From Amphimedon queenslandica (taxonomy: Eukaryota; Porifera; Demospongiae; Haplosclerida; Niphatidae): 64,000 nt of DNA. This document shows positions 19,490 to 29,560 of this stretch, piece by piece. The notes under the pieces are model-generated. The model did no database searches. It was not told where the DNA came from and worked only from the letters and a program-made list of their open reading frames with translations. A program made the translations under genes and the position numbers. Each line of letters begins with the position of its first letter. The first letter of the stretch is position 1. Location of the stretch: positions 1,189,907-1,253,906 of the forward strand of contig NW_003546242.1 in the NCBI RefSeq assembly GCF_000090795.2, in the 5' to 3' direction.

Positions 19490-22400
19490 CGCCAATATTT
19501 AGCACATTACTTAAGTCTTCTAAAACAATATCTTGACATAAACTGAAAGAATAATTATTGTCATCTCCATTTTAGACAACTTAATGTTGCTTTGTTACAG
19601 AATCATAATCAACAACAAACCAAACTTCTTTAAGTGTGTCTTCAAGCTGAAACTTGTGTCAAATTACTTTTCAAAACAATACACTGGGATTAGTTGGAAT
19701 ACTTTCACACTTGCTACCAAGTATAAAATCAGATAACTCATTAATGATTTGATGTATAGGGCATTTTTTCCATGATTGGGTGAAAGATATATGAATTTCT
19801 TGCTTTAAAACCTTCATTTTTATGTTAACCTGGGCTTAAACATCTCAAACTTTCTTACTTTCACCGATAGCCTTATTATTTATCACTTAATTAGTTCCTC
19901 GGCTGTTGTAAGGAGGTATAACTCAGATAATTAATCCTTTACTTTCTAAGATCTCTCCTTAAGTGCTTGCCTTTTGGAGTGAGTTGAACAATTTGTTCTG
20001 TTCTCACCTCTTCTGATGTCATCTTCATGCTCCACTAACACTTGCCTTCTACGCTTTACAGCCAAGTCCAGCACTCTTTCCTGCTTTTTGGAGACAGTTT
20101 ATCTAGCCACTGCATTGCCTTACTGTTTTTTACTTCAAAAAGTTATATTTGTCATTTGATGCATTTGCCATTGCTGTACTCAATCAATCATTTAAAAATA
20201 AAATTGATTTGCAAATGTTGTTACTTGGTTCCAGCTTACTGAGAATAGCTTTTATTTTGGGTTCCAATCCCTATATCTAGATACGAGCATGTAATAGATG
20301 ACAAGCATAAGTAGCTAGCTTTCTGTCCATTGCAGTGACTCCAGCAATAATTATTGGGTATCGCAAGTGCTGTCCCATGTATCTAAGGGACGAGTATAAA
20401 CTACTTTACACTTCGCACTACAATGACAGTTTAACATGATATCATTATTACAAATAGACTCTTCTGACATGAATACATGGCACTCTTTATTTAGAACAGC
20501 TTGAGGGTGTTGCTGTAAATCATTTGAAAATGTCCGCAATTCAAGGTAATGTACAATTCATTTGAAGTACAGATTTATTGAGCACCTTTGATTTTGCCAA
20601 CATCACTAGATCAGAATACACTTGGCAAAACATAAGACCATCAGCTTTTTGCTGAGCTAACTCGTTACACTCAAGCAGTTTATGAACATGTGTCTTACTA
20701 TTTTGTTGCCACTAACATTGTACCCAGTAAATTCAAAGAAAGAAATAGCTGCCTGTTGTAGAAACATCTTTCTAGCTCCATTTGCAAAACTGTCAAAATA
20801 GTAGCTGCCTACCTGACAATCAAGAGATGCCTACAAACATGGTGCAGAACTCCTCAAAGACTATCATCGTTCATCTTTATTGTCAAAAATCAGGAAACTA
20901 TGTCCATACTCTTGTGCATCGTACTGTCCAAACAACTTATAAAATTCATGGACAAAGGTATCAACTTAATGATACTCTTTACCACTGTTGGTACATTTCT
21001 TTGTCTGCTACAGCATTTACCCCATTGAGAAAGGTCTTGCGCATGTTACAGCCATGCTACAGGGCACAAAGGTTCTCAAGAATTTTACCTATAGCACGAA
21101 AGGACTCTGAACATCCAAGCTTTTTTTATCAGCTTAATGTGCTCTTCAATGACTCATTAAACTGTTTTTGTGTCGCAGTAGAATGATGATGATGACTGAA
21201 CTAAGTCCAGTTAGTACTATTACAATTTGGTATTCTAAGTTCATGGGCAACTTCTCTTAACTTTTGCAGCTCGCCTGATATACCTTTAGTGGTGTTATCA
21301 GCTGACCCATCTCAGACTTTATTAACAGAACTAACAATCTTGTTGACACACACTTCCTACTTTCTTCTGGTGTAACATTGTACCATCTGTATTCAATGAA
21401 AAACACCACCTGTCCGTGCATCCTCACAAAGAATTGAAGCTTTGTGTGCTAGGCTTACTGTCTTCAATTGTTCTGCTCTCATAGCCTGCACAGCGTTAGC
21501 TGTAAAGGATCCACATCTAAGACAGGCAAAAAGCATTTTAAGAACAGCATTTATGGTAGTAGATATTTTGGCTCAAGGAATTTGTAGAACCAATGAGTAA
21601 TACAGTTTGCGAACAGCAGGTATGTATACCAACACTGTCAGTCTCGAAACTACAATTTCCTTAGAATCAAAACAGATAGTTGTAGCATCCTTCATTGTAG
21701 ATAGTTGCATTTGAACTGAACTAATCGCTCTTGATATATTAAATTTTTTTTTCTAGTATTTTCAATACATTCTTAAAGAATTGCACAATCATATGCAACA
21801 GAATTTTATGCTTTCTCTAGTGATGCTGCCTCTTTCTTTGATTTAACCAATGCTTTTTAATTACTTTTACTTCATTAGTAACATCTCTAAGAGTATGCTT
21901 TACACATTGCAGTTCCTATACAGTTTCAGCTTTTTCCTTCTTAAATCCGTTTACAAGTGTAACTAACATGTTGATCTGTAACTAACTTGTTGACCTGTTC
22001 TGTACATTCTTTCACTCACATTAGACCGGTGTTCATTAGAATATCTTCTTGACCATACTTTACGTTTAAATCTTGTGGTTGATTAGATGTAGCAATCCTT
22101 TTAAAAAGAAGATAAGCATTTTCTGGATGTAGACATCTTGCTTGTAAATTTGCATTAATTGCAATGTAAAATTTTCCATTAAAAAATCTTTTGTTTAAGT
22201 GGAGGTCAGACGACACTTTGTCATGAAATAGTGTAAATATTGGTAGAACGCATAATCAGGAACTACTTTCAAATGCCACACTAGAGGTTTGTTGCTTCTT
22301 GCCATCCATTACCTGACTAAAAACCTTGACCAACAGCTCTTCATCAAGACCATGTGCCTTTAGCTCTTTAGGAAATACAGTACCTATTTGTAAAAAAATT

Positions 22401-22743
22401 TTAAATGTATAACAAACATAATATATACCATACCTTTTAAACCAGAGTTATTAATTCTTGGTACCCACACTTTACTCCTGTATATTATAAGATCAGACCC
22501 AGAAATCTTACTGATACCCCTCAAAGGTGGTTGGTTTGGTGCAGCAATACGTTTTGCTGTAATAAATAGATAATTGTGACGACCAACATTAATGTGAGGA
22601 TGAGCATGCTGAAATTTCTGAAACAAAATGTCTTGTATGCTTGAAATTTTGTCAACATAACGCTCTGATTTTTGTTGTAGGTAAGTAAATCACCATGCAT
22701 GTAGCAATATTGTTAGCAAAGTACAGTTATGACTGCAAATCAC
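19490..22743 (-). pseudogene. Unidentified repeat-family protein, copy B main body
   Basis: Read on the minus strand from 22743. The first part matches copy A (HAHPHINVGRHNYLFITAKR, then PPLRGISKISG at 22610-22480), then LHLNKRFFNGKFYIAINANL and an HPENAYLLFKRIATSNQPQD stretch (22200-22050), then a coiled-coil-like segment (22015-21860). Beyond copy A it continues with cysteine-containing sequence (LRCGSFTANAVQAMRAEQL, then SLAHKASILCEDARTGGVF) near 21520-21410 and GCNMRKTFLNGVNAVADKE near 21050-20990. At 19760-19490 it ends with LSDFILGSKCESIPTNPSVL and EVWFVVDYDSVTKQH. That tail resembles a Tudor-like, SH3-fold module (WxxGxVxSYDxxTxxHxVxY) as I remember it. Many stops. Possibly the main protein of an unnamed transposon; function unknown. 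Confidence 0.45.
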
Positions 22744-22752
22744 CTGGTGCGC
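22744..22752. repeat. 9-bp target-site duplication, left
   Basis: CTGGTGCGC, identical to 28195-28203 at the other end of the DUF6589/RecQ element. Copy A of the host repeat has the uninterrupted site GCGCACCAAG (reverse strand), confirming that the flanks were contiguous before insertion. Confidence 0.9.
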
Positions 22753-22818
22753 TTGTCTGGCTCGCCAGATCCTTACCTGCGGAAGGGTCTGGTATAACAT
22801 CCACCCTAGTCTTGTTCT
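22753..22818 (+). repeat. Left terminal inverted repeat of the DUF6589/RecQ element
   Basis: Begins TTGTCTGGCTCGCCAGATCC and ends AGTCTTGTTCT. The repeat has internal dyads: TCTGGC/GCCAGA and CAGAtCCTT/AAGGgTCTG, so each terminus can fold into two hairpins. Five mismatches to the right repeat. Confidence 0.9.
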
Positions 22819-22840
22819 CACGGCAGATTTCTGCCGTGAG
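22817..22840. repeat. Perfect subterminal hairpin
   Basis: CTCACGGCAGA, two T, TCTGCCGTGAG: 11-bp arms, loop of 2. It directly follows the left terminal repeat and precedes the DUF6589 start codon by 60 bp. It is not present at the right end. It may be a transposase-binding or promoter element. Confidence 0.6.
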
Positions 22841-22900
22841 TGACGTTGATGTATCTTTAGTCAACATCATCAATTGCCACGCTTCTATCACGTGATTAAA

Positions 22901-25900
22901 ATGGCGACTAAGTGCTTGGCTTGTGGAGAAGAAGCATTGAAGGGCTCTAGGGCTCCTGCCAGCTCTGTTCATGGCCTTTTAAAGAGATTTCTTGCAAGGA
23001 GATGCCAGGAGAATGATGCAGAGCTGGTTTGGACTCGGTGATTGCATATTTTTAAGTTTGCAGGGGATGTTGCAGAGCTTATGACACTCACACACAAAAG
23101 AGGATTGCTTATATGATGCTACAGCTAAAGCTTCTTTCTTGATTGATAATGAATCTGTTAGTACCTGTAGTTCTGGAAAGAGACCACCTACTAATGGAGA
23201 TAGTACATCTGAACTGCATTCAGATACAAAGAAACTTCGCCTTAAATCTGTCAAATTCTCCTGTTGTGGTATTGAATAACATTGATAAATTTATATGTCA
23301 ACGTTTATATTTTAAGGTTGGTATTGGTTATGAAAGCAGCTCCAAATCGTACTTGCAGGGTACTCCACGCCGTAAGTCTTTTGTCAAAAAAATAGCATGA
23401 TGTGGTGATTCTGCGCAAAGTATTGCATGAGAAGCCTTGAAGGATGAAGAAATTAGGCATTACGTGGCTATTGGAATGGGAAAGGTCATCAAGAAAGAGG
23501 TTACAATGCTTTGTAGTAAAGCAATTAACTCAATTCAGATGTCAAAGAGTAGGAATGATATATCTTTTCCGTAGTTTTAGAAGTAAAGACCTACTGCCCA
23601 CTGCGTCTATCTTTTCTTCTTGCCAGTACTGATACCAAAACAATGAGGTATTTTTGATACTTAGCAATAGTGTAAATTTATTATGTTAATAGACCAAATT
23701 GGGTGCAGTTATGTTCTGTCATTTGTATGCTATCAAAGTACCACTATAGTCGCATGTCACTGTTTCAAAGATTAATATATGCAGTATTATATGCAAGGCA
23801 TTGTGGAACCGTGGTGAGTTCCAGGTTGCTGGTATACAAACATTTTTATGTTAATTTTAGGTTTATACTAGACTTCAAAAATTGTCTATATGTATCAGTA
23901 AATACTCACTCATTGAAAGTCTTGGCTCTGATCATGATTTATGTGTAAAGTATTTTAAATCAACAATGTTGTCTCATGTTCAAGTAATATAATAATAATT
24001 GTTGATGATTTAATTTTACAATTTGTCATTATAGTGTGATTTCTGTAACTTCGAAAATTTCAATGAGGTACATCCATAAATGACATTGATTGATTATTGT
24101 TCTTTACTCAATAAGATTTTTGATGCCACTTGTTACTTGGAAACTGAATCCGACAATGAGAATGAAGTACCCAATTTGAATGTACCTATACATGTAAGTA
24201 TAACTACAGCAACTGCATGACATGTACAGTATACTTGTGTATTTTTGGATACTGATATCGCACCAGAAATACATGTAACTGATGCTATCGATGGGTTTGA
24301 TGGTAATGTAGATGATGATGAATGGTTTGATGAAGGACTTAATGGACACAATGATGGATTTGATGAAGAAGGACTTGATGATAATCCCAATTTAGAGAAT
24401 ACAGGCTGTGCCACTCCCAATCATCCAGCATTTTCAGATATTTCACTTAATTCAGGTACATCGTACATGTATATTAATTGTCCCTGATCTAAAATTACAA
24501 ATTTTTATTTGATACATTAAATCATTACTTGATAGCCTTGAGCCAGTAGGAGTGGAAGAGGTCAATGAGGTCTGGAATAGTTTCAAGATTGTAGGTGACA
24601 ATATAGACATGAATGTGATTCCAAGACACAAGCTGATTGACAAGCAAACAAAGTCACTACACTTCTTTCAATCTATTGCAGTTTGAGATCGTGTAGATTT
24701 ATTCAGCGCCTCTAAAGACCCAAATCCATTTCTTTATAAACCAGCTACTGAGCTACGAGTCAATGACCTGCTACCTTCTTTGTCTGATGACCAGATTTTG
24801 TTAAATAACATTTCCATTTTTAAAGCACGGATACTAGTCAAAGTCCATTACTTTTCTGATACTTTTAATGGTGCAACAACGTCACACATCAGGCATATGC
24901 ACTATCAAGAAATGTCTAAGAAGTCAGAAACTGTGAGTAGATTTTTGAATTTTAATACTGATCACTTTAATATGTGACTTAATAGGTTCCTCTAGGGGTA
25001 ATTCTGAAAAATGAAAACATTGTAGAAGACATGATAGATATTTTGAGCGAACATAGCGAATATGTTCCATGTATACAACAAACTGAAGCTGATGATGTTG
25101 CCCAGGTTGAAGTTTCTAATGACCTTATTCACCCGGTTTTGTTTTGGGAGACCAAATGATGAGGAGAAGAATTGAAAGTGCTCAGGAAGGGAGGAAGAAT
25201 GATATTAGTCCAATTACAAAACTCAAGGGTTTTGTTCCTGTATGTGAAGATTGGCACACAAAGAAAGTTTTTCTTGAGGCTAGTGATCATAAATAAAATT
25301 TTGTTACAAAGCTTTTCCCTTTTTACATGGTGTGGAAAAGTCTATATGACACAAAGAGCTTTCTAGATATAGGTACTTTGTGTCACCTATGAAATGTCAT
25401 TGATCGAAGAAACATATCTGCTAATGCTGCAGATGACTGTGATGATTTCTTTTTGACTGTATTTCAATGCCATGTTGTAATAGCTGCTATGCAATACTTT
25501 GAAATGACAAAACAGGATGACATGCCTACACATCATTCATTGAACTGTAACTTGTGACTTGAAGATGTTGAAACTAGGAAGAATATTTTGAAAAAAGTCG
25601 CAAGTGAGATTTCCTTGTCATTTGTTGAAATTTTTCCCATCATGACTTGAACGATGATATCAAATCAGATCATGTCAAGAGATATGCAGTGGAAGTGTTA
25701 TCCTTGGGACTACTTTATATGGAGTTCAGTGATTCTATTAGGGAAGGTGACTGTGATCGCATTTTGCATTGTTCGAGATACTTAATGCTTCTTTTTAAAG
25801 CAAAAAAAAAGAGAAAAATTACAGTATTGAAGTATTAAATGTTTTAGCACAGTACCATTTCTTTCTATCACAGAGGCAAGCATCTCAGCTAATATGGTCA

Positions 25901-26277
25901 CGGTGTATTAATACACATGGTATTCCTGCACGAAATATCCCTGTGATCTGTTCATGGAACACTTAAATAGAGTTTGCAAGGACGCCGTCATGATGCTTGG
26001 AAGCAACAAGACACCAAAGGCTTTCATTCGAGTTGGTAAATGTGTACGAGTGTTGGATGCCATGTTAGATGAACTGCATAAGGATTTACATCTATGTGAG
26101 ATTTCTGGTTAACATACTTGTGCTAATTCTGATAAGGATGAAAGTATAATAATGCGGCAGTTGCTGAATGCACGAGTATTCTCATATGAAATTGATAGGA
26201 AACATTTATCTTTTAAAAAGGTAGCAATGAATATAATCTCTTCGATGAAACATACTGAATGTACTATAAATGGATGA
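22901..26277 (+). pseudogene. DUF6589-family protein, putative transposase, decayed
   Basis: ATG at 22901 opens MATKCLACGEEALKGSRAP, a CxxC zinc-binding start. Further decayed exons follow: KRPPTNGDSTSELHSDTKKL (about 23190-23240), an EEIRHYVAIGMGKVIKKEV segment (about 23447-23505) and an acidic stretch (DGNVDDDEWFDEGLN, about 24300-24345). The diagnostic DUF6589 region begins near 24590 with DNIDMNVIPRHKLIDKQTKS and HFFQSIAV, continues with SKKSETVPLGVILKNE (spanning a 53-bp intron, 24933-24985), GFVPVCEDWHTKKVFLEASD, IREGDCDRILHCSRYLMLLF and CKDAVMMLGSNKTPKAFIRV, and stops at 26275-26277. DUF6589 is an uncharacterised, highly expanded family in sponges, cnidarians and fungi. Several stops and frameshifts are present, including one after HPVLFWETK near 25160. 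Confidence 0.8.
24933..24985 (+). other. 53-bp intron in the DUF6589 gene
   Basis: GTGAGTAG at the 5' end, TTAATAG at the 3' end. Splicing joins SET to VPLGV in frame, as the family sequence expects. Confidence 0.75.
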
Positions 26278-26365
26278 TTGCACAATTGCAATTAATTAGG
26301 AACACATTAATTTACTAAACACTATTATTTATGTACATGTACTTTTTGTCTTTGAAAAAACAGAT

Positions 26366-28030
26366 TTAGTTTATGCTAAATAATTTGGGAATGAAATTAA
26401 AACTTTGTGTGAGGTTGTCTCTGCATTGTCCACATTTACATGTATTAAGACAAATGTCACAGCATTTGTGACCATAATTGACAAAAGGTACCTTATGGCG
26501 GGTAGTGAAATTTGTCTTTCTAGCCTAAGAAATCCAACTTCCTGAGCCCCAGTTATCATAAAATTACTCCACAGGATGCAAAAAGTTACCATGAAACTTT
26601 TAGAAACAATGATTGTCTAACAAAGCACTCACAGGTTGATATTTTCCATTATAACAATCAATTTTAAAATCCGCCATAATGGCCCTTTTGTCAATTATGG
26701 TCACATTTACAGCCTTGGTTGTATGTCGAATGTCTAATAATCTCAAAATCTCTAAATAAGTGATCTCTTCTACATAATAGTCTGTTTTGTACATAGCTTC
26801 TCATGTGGTCATCACAGTTTTCTAGCAGCTTTCTGGAGTGTATGGTGATGGCAAAAGAGTCAATCCCTTCCCCACCACTCCTTCCAACTTGCTGCACATA
26901 TGTTTCACAGTCAGCAGGTACACTATAATGGATCACAAGTCTAACATCTTGGCAGTTAATCCCCATTCCAAAAGCATCTGTACAATATTATGACTCTGAG
27001 ACAAGATTGCTTAGTAAAGTTGTCAATGATTTTTTTCTTGACAATGGAACTAGTACCTTTAAAAAACTTGTCTACAAGCCGAGATTCAAATATATAAGAT
27101 GATGCTCCAGGTGGATGAGTAAAATCTCTACCTAACCCTGCTTTAGAAAATGTATATAGTTTTGAGCAATCTGCTTAATCTTGCAAAATATTAAAACTCG
27201 TGGCATAAGGGTCAGCTTTTCCTTTAACTCATTAAGTATCACTGTAAATACATTTGATACGCCAAAGTTGTTGATACCTTGCAATTGTGCAGCACTAAAT
27301 CGTAGGTTAGGCTCATCAGGAGAACGTACAATCGCAATAGGAGACCTCATTCCTAACATTTCCTCAACTTTCAGCCTTAATGATCTAGTAGCTGTTGCTG
27401 TTAATCCCATAATACCTATCCGTGATTCCATCAGACTCCTTACTTCTTTCAGACGTGAGAAAGCTTCCCTGAATGACAAACCCCTATAAAACCAGATTAT
27501 GGTAAATTATAATAATTATTGACATGCATGCATTACCATTTCACAACACAATGAGCCTCATCTATAACCAAACCAACAAGACGTGACTCATAGACCCGAC
27601 TTGAAAACAAACTCCTTCATCTATCTACAAGCTGTTCTGGGCTCATGAATAGAATGCTATAGATTCCATCAGCTACCTTCTTTTGGATGTCTGGTGTACT
27701 TTCAGCATCAATATAACCTGCTGATACAATACGGCGTAGGAGATCTTCTACCTGGTCATATATCAGTGCTGTCAAAGGGCTTACAACAATAATAATAGCC
27801 TTGTTATCATTTATTCTGTCTTCATAACAATCAAAAGAACTAGGTAGGCAAGTAAAACATGCTTTCTTACCAAACCCAGTGGGTAGGACAGCAAAAACAT
27901 CTCTCCTATTTAAAACACTGATGATACACTCCCTCTGCTTGTCCTTCAGACATGTATAGCCCAGTGCTGTAGCTGCTTCTGTCACACAAGATTCAATCCT
28001 CTGGTTTATGTCTACACCAGCCATACCCAT
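26366..28030 (-). pseudogene. RecQ-like ATP-dependent DNA helicase, interrupted by a MITE
   Basis: Start ATG at 28030-28028. Motifs in order: Q-motif region LKDKQRECIISVLNRRD; Walker A LPTGFGKKACF, where Lys follows the catalytic Lys (canonical GKS/GKT); VVSPLTALIYDQVEDL; motif II VIDEAHCV; motif III GLTATAT; motif V TDAFGMGINCQDV; motif VI TYVQQVGRSGGEG; a C-terminal cysteine-rich zinc module (GCKC, CCDICLNTCKCGQC). The stop is at 26368-26366. A 53-bp intron lies at 27536-27484 (joining VVKW to GLSFREAF). Defects: a TGA after the LVDR motif near 27616, a frame change near 26990, and a MITE at 26468-26704 inside the zinc module. Shorter than cellular RecQ, with no HRDC domain seen; typical of transposon-linked RecQ copies in sponges and cnidarians. 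Confidence 0.85.
26468..26704. mobile_element. 237-bp MITE inside the RecQ gene
   Basis: Inverted ends of 34 bp start GTGACCATAATTGACAAAAG and end at TATGGCGG (3 mismatches). Flanked by a 4-bp duplication ATTT (26464-26467 and 26705-26708). Deleting the element plus one ATTT re-joins the helicase residues GCKC and CCDIC in frame, so insertion followed the gene. A second copy in opposite orientation is at 43713-43945. Confidence 0.9.
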
Positions 28031-28128
28031 GTGCGTTCACTCTTAATTTATCATCACAATGATCACATGACTTCCTGGTTATTGTGTTGTGATGCAAAAA
28101 TTTCGTGGTTTTTTTTGGCTGAGCTTGC

Positions 28129-28194
28129 AGAACAAGACTGGGGTGGACGTTATACCAGACCCTTCCGCAGGTAAGGGTCTGGCAAGCCAGACTA
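28129..28194 (-). repeat. Right terminal inverted repeat of the DUF6589/RecQ element
   Basis: Reverse strand begins TAGTCTGGCTTGCCAGACCC and ends AGTCTTGTTCT. The inner dyad AGACCCTT/AAGGGTCT is perfect here. See the element entry for its partner. Confidence 0.9.
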
Positions 28195-28203
28195 CTGGTG
28201 CGC
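28195..28203. repeat. 9-bp target-site duplication, right
   Basis: CTGGTGCGC, identical to 22744-22752. Confidence 0.9.
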
Positions 28204-28483
28204 CTTCTCCATTCACTGCCATGACAAGTTTAGAGACCTATAGTATAAAAAGAAACTAATCAGTACATACACAGAAGGTACCACCCATTCCAAAATAGCG
28301 TCTCAGCACATCATCATTTGCATCTAGATAGCAAATCAACTTGCACAAATTTTTGCCTATGACTAGGGATTGAGGCAGTAACTAATAATACCTGGTTAAC
28401 ACAATTTCAGTGAAAACAAAAAAGCTTCACTAAAGGACATGCTAGTGTATCCATATGAACCACAAACTAGTCACAAACAAATG
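28204..28483 (-). repeat. Repeat family copy B, first exon and promoter side
   Basis: Reverse strand contains the ATG at 28222-28220 (MAVNGEGAP) and 260 bp of upstream sequence matching copy A at 18110-18470. It is cut on one side by the DUF6589/RecQ element and on the other by the gypsy element. Confidence 0.75.
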
Positions 28484-28493
28484 ACACATTCGG

Positions 28494-28679
28494 TGTAACT
28501 GTACTTGTAATGACATTTATAGTTATGCATGCACTAATTATTAAGTATCACCTTAGGTATTATTACTATGCATCATGTTACTATATTTGGAAGTTATAAA
28601 TACAGTGTATGTTACAGTACAGTTTAGTTCTGAATGCATACACCTTAAAGTCACCTTTGATTTATTATAATACATTACA
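28494..28679 (+). repeat. 5' LTR of gypsy element 1
   Basis: Begins TGTAACTGTACTTGTAATGA and ends ATTACA (TG..CA). Followed by TAGTGGCAGCAGTG, the probable primer-binding region. The exact 5' edge could lie up to 5 bp further left, given the target duplication. Confidence 0.8.
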
Positions 28680-28700
28680 TAGTGGCAGCAGTGAAAGACA

Positions 28701-29560
28701 ATGGCAGAGATCAGACTACAAGCCCCTGATTCGTTTAACTCCAGATGAGTGGCCCAAATTGAGGAAGAGATCTGAACAGTTTCGTATTGCATCAGGTCTC
28801 AGTGAAGCTGCTGCTGCTAAGCAAGTCAACACCCTGCAATACTGCATGGAAGATGAATTTGATGTTATTCTGGACTCAATGAAAGTCACAGAGGATGAGA
28901 GAGGGGACTACACAGTCGTTCTAAGGAAGTTCGATGACTTCTTTAAAGTTCGTTGCAATGTTTTTTTTAAAAAAAGCCCAGTTCAATTGTCGCTCTCAAC
29001 AGGAAGGGGAGTCGACAGAGGAGTTCATTATGGAGCTCTACAGGTTGGTGGAAAACAGCGACTATGGGGAATTTCAAGATCAAATGATCTAGTAGTTGCA
29101 TGGCATCAGAAACCAACAGTTATCTGAAAGTGTGCAGCTGGACCCAGACTTAAACTTAGAAAAGACAAAGAAAATGGCCAGTCAACTAGAAGCTATTCGT
29201 GACCAGTCACACGAACTTAAGAAAGAAAGTGCCACGGTCAACACTGTGTTTTTCAAGAATACAGTATCAAAGCAGGGCAAGCCTCCTTGCAAAAGGAAGG
29301 ATACTAAAGACAAGAGGGCGCCAGAGACGAAACGCTGCACTCATCGCGGTGGTGGTTATCAAAGCCAAGACAAATGTCCAGCTAAAGAAGTCACCTTTTA
29401 TAATTCCCAGAAAAAGGGACACTATTGCAATCAATGTTTCCATCCTACGAATCCTTCAAGGTCTGATGTGGCAGATATACAGAAAGATCTGAATGGGATC
29501 TTTCTTAACGTAGCGTCAACAGGAGACCAAGTGTTGACCTGCTGGCAAACACAGCTCAGT
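28701..29560 (+). pseudogene. Gag of gypsy element 1
   Basis: ATG at 28701 (MAEIRLQAPDSF) just after the 5' LTR, then a frame change into LTPDEWPKLRKRSEQFRIAS, EAAAAKQVNTLQYCM and VLRKFDDFFKVRCNVFF. A second frame resumes with GIRNQQLSESVQLDPDLNLE at 29100 and runs into a nucleocapsid-like region with CPAKEVTFYNSQKKGHYCNQC, in which the first knuckle has lost a cysteine (CTHRGGGYQSQDKC). The capsid arrangement is that of an invertebrate gypsy clade. Not functional. Confidence 0.8.

Larger units (their letters stand above)
22753..28194. mobile_element. DUF6589 + RecQ helicase DNA transposon (5.44 kb) with TIRs and 9-bp TSD
   Basis: The element is bounded by 66-bp terminal inverted repeats (22753-22818 and 28129-28194, 61 of 66 positions identical) and a perfect 9-bp target duplication. 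It sits at the first exon/intron border of repeat-family copy B, as shown by comparison with the unoccupied copy A. Inside are two convergent genes: a DUF6589-family protein (plus, 22901-26277) and a RecQ-like helicase (minus, 28030-26366), ending 88 bp apart. Nothing else is encoded, so DUF6589 is the best transposase candidate and the helicase its accessory. From memory, Academ-type transposons also pair a transposase with a superfamily II helicase, so this may be an Academ relative; I cannot confirm that. A MITE interrupts the helicase. Confidence 0.85.

Noticed and set aside
26371-26794. Minus-strand ORFs across the MITE as independent proteins
   Set aside because: They are MITE sequence read together with flanking RecQ codons out of frame.
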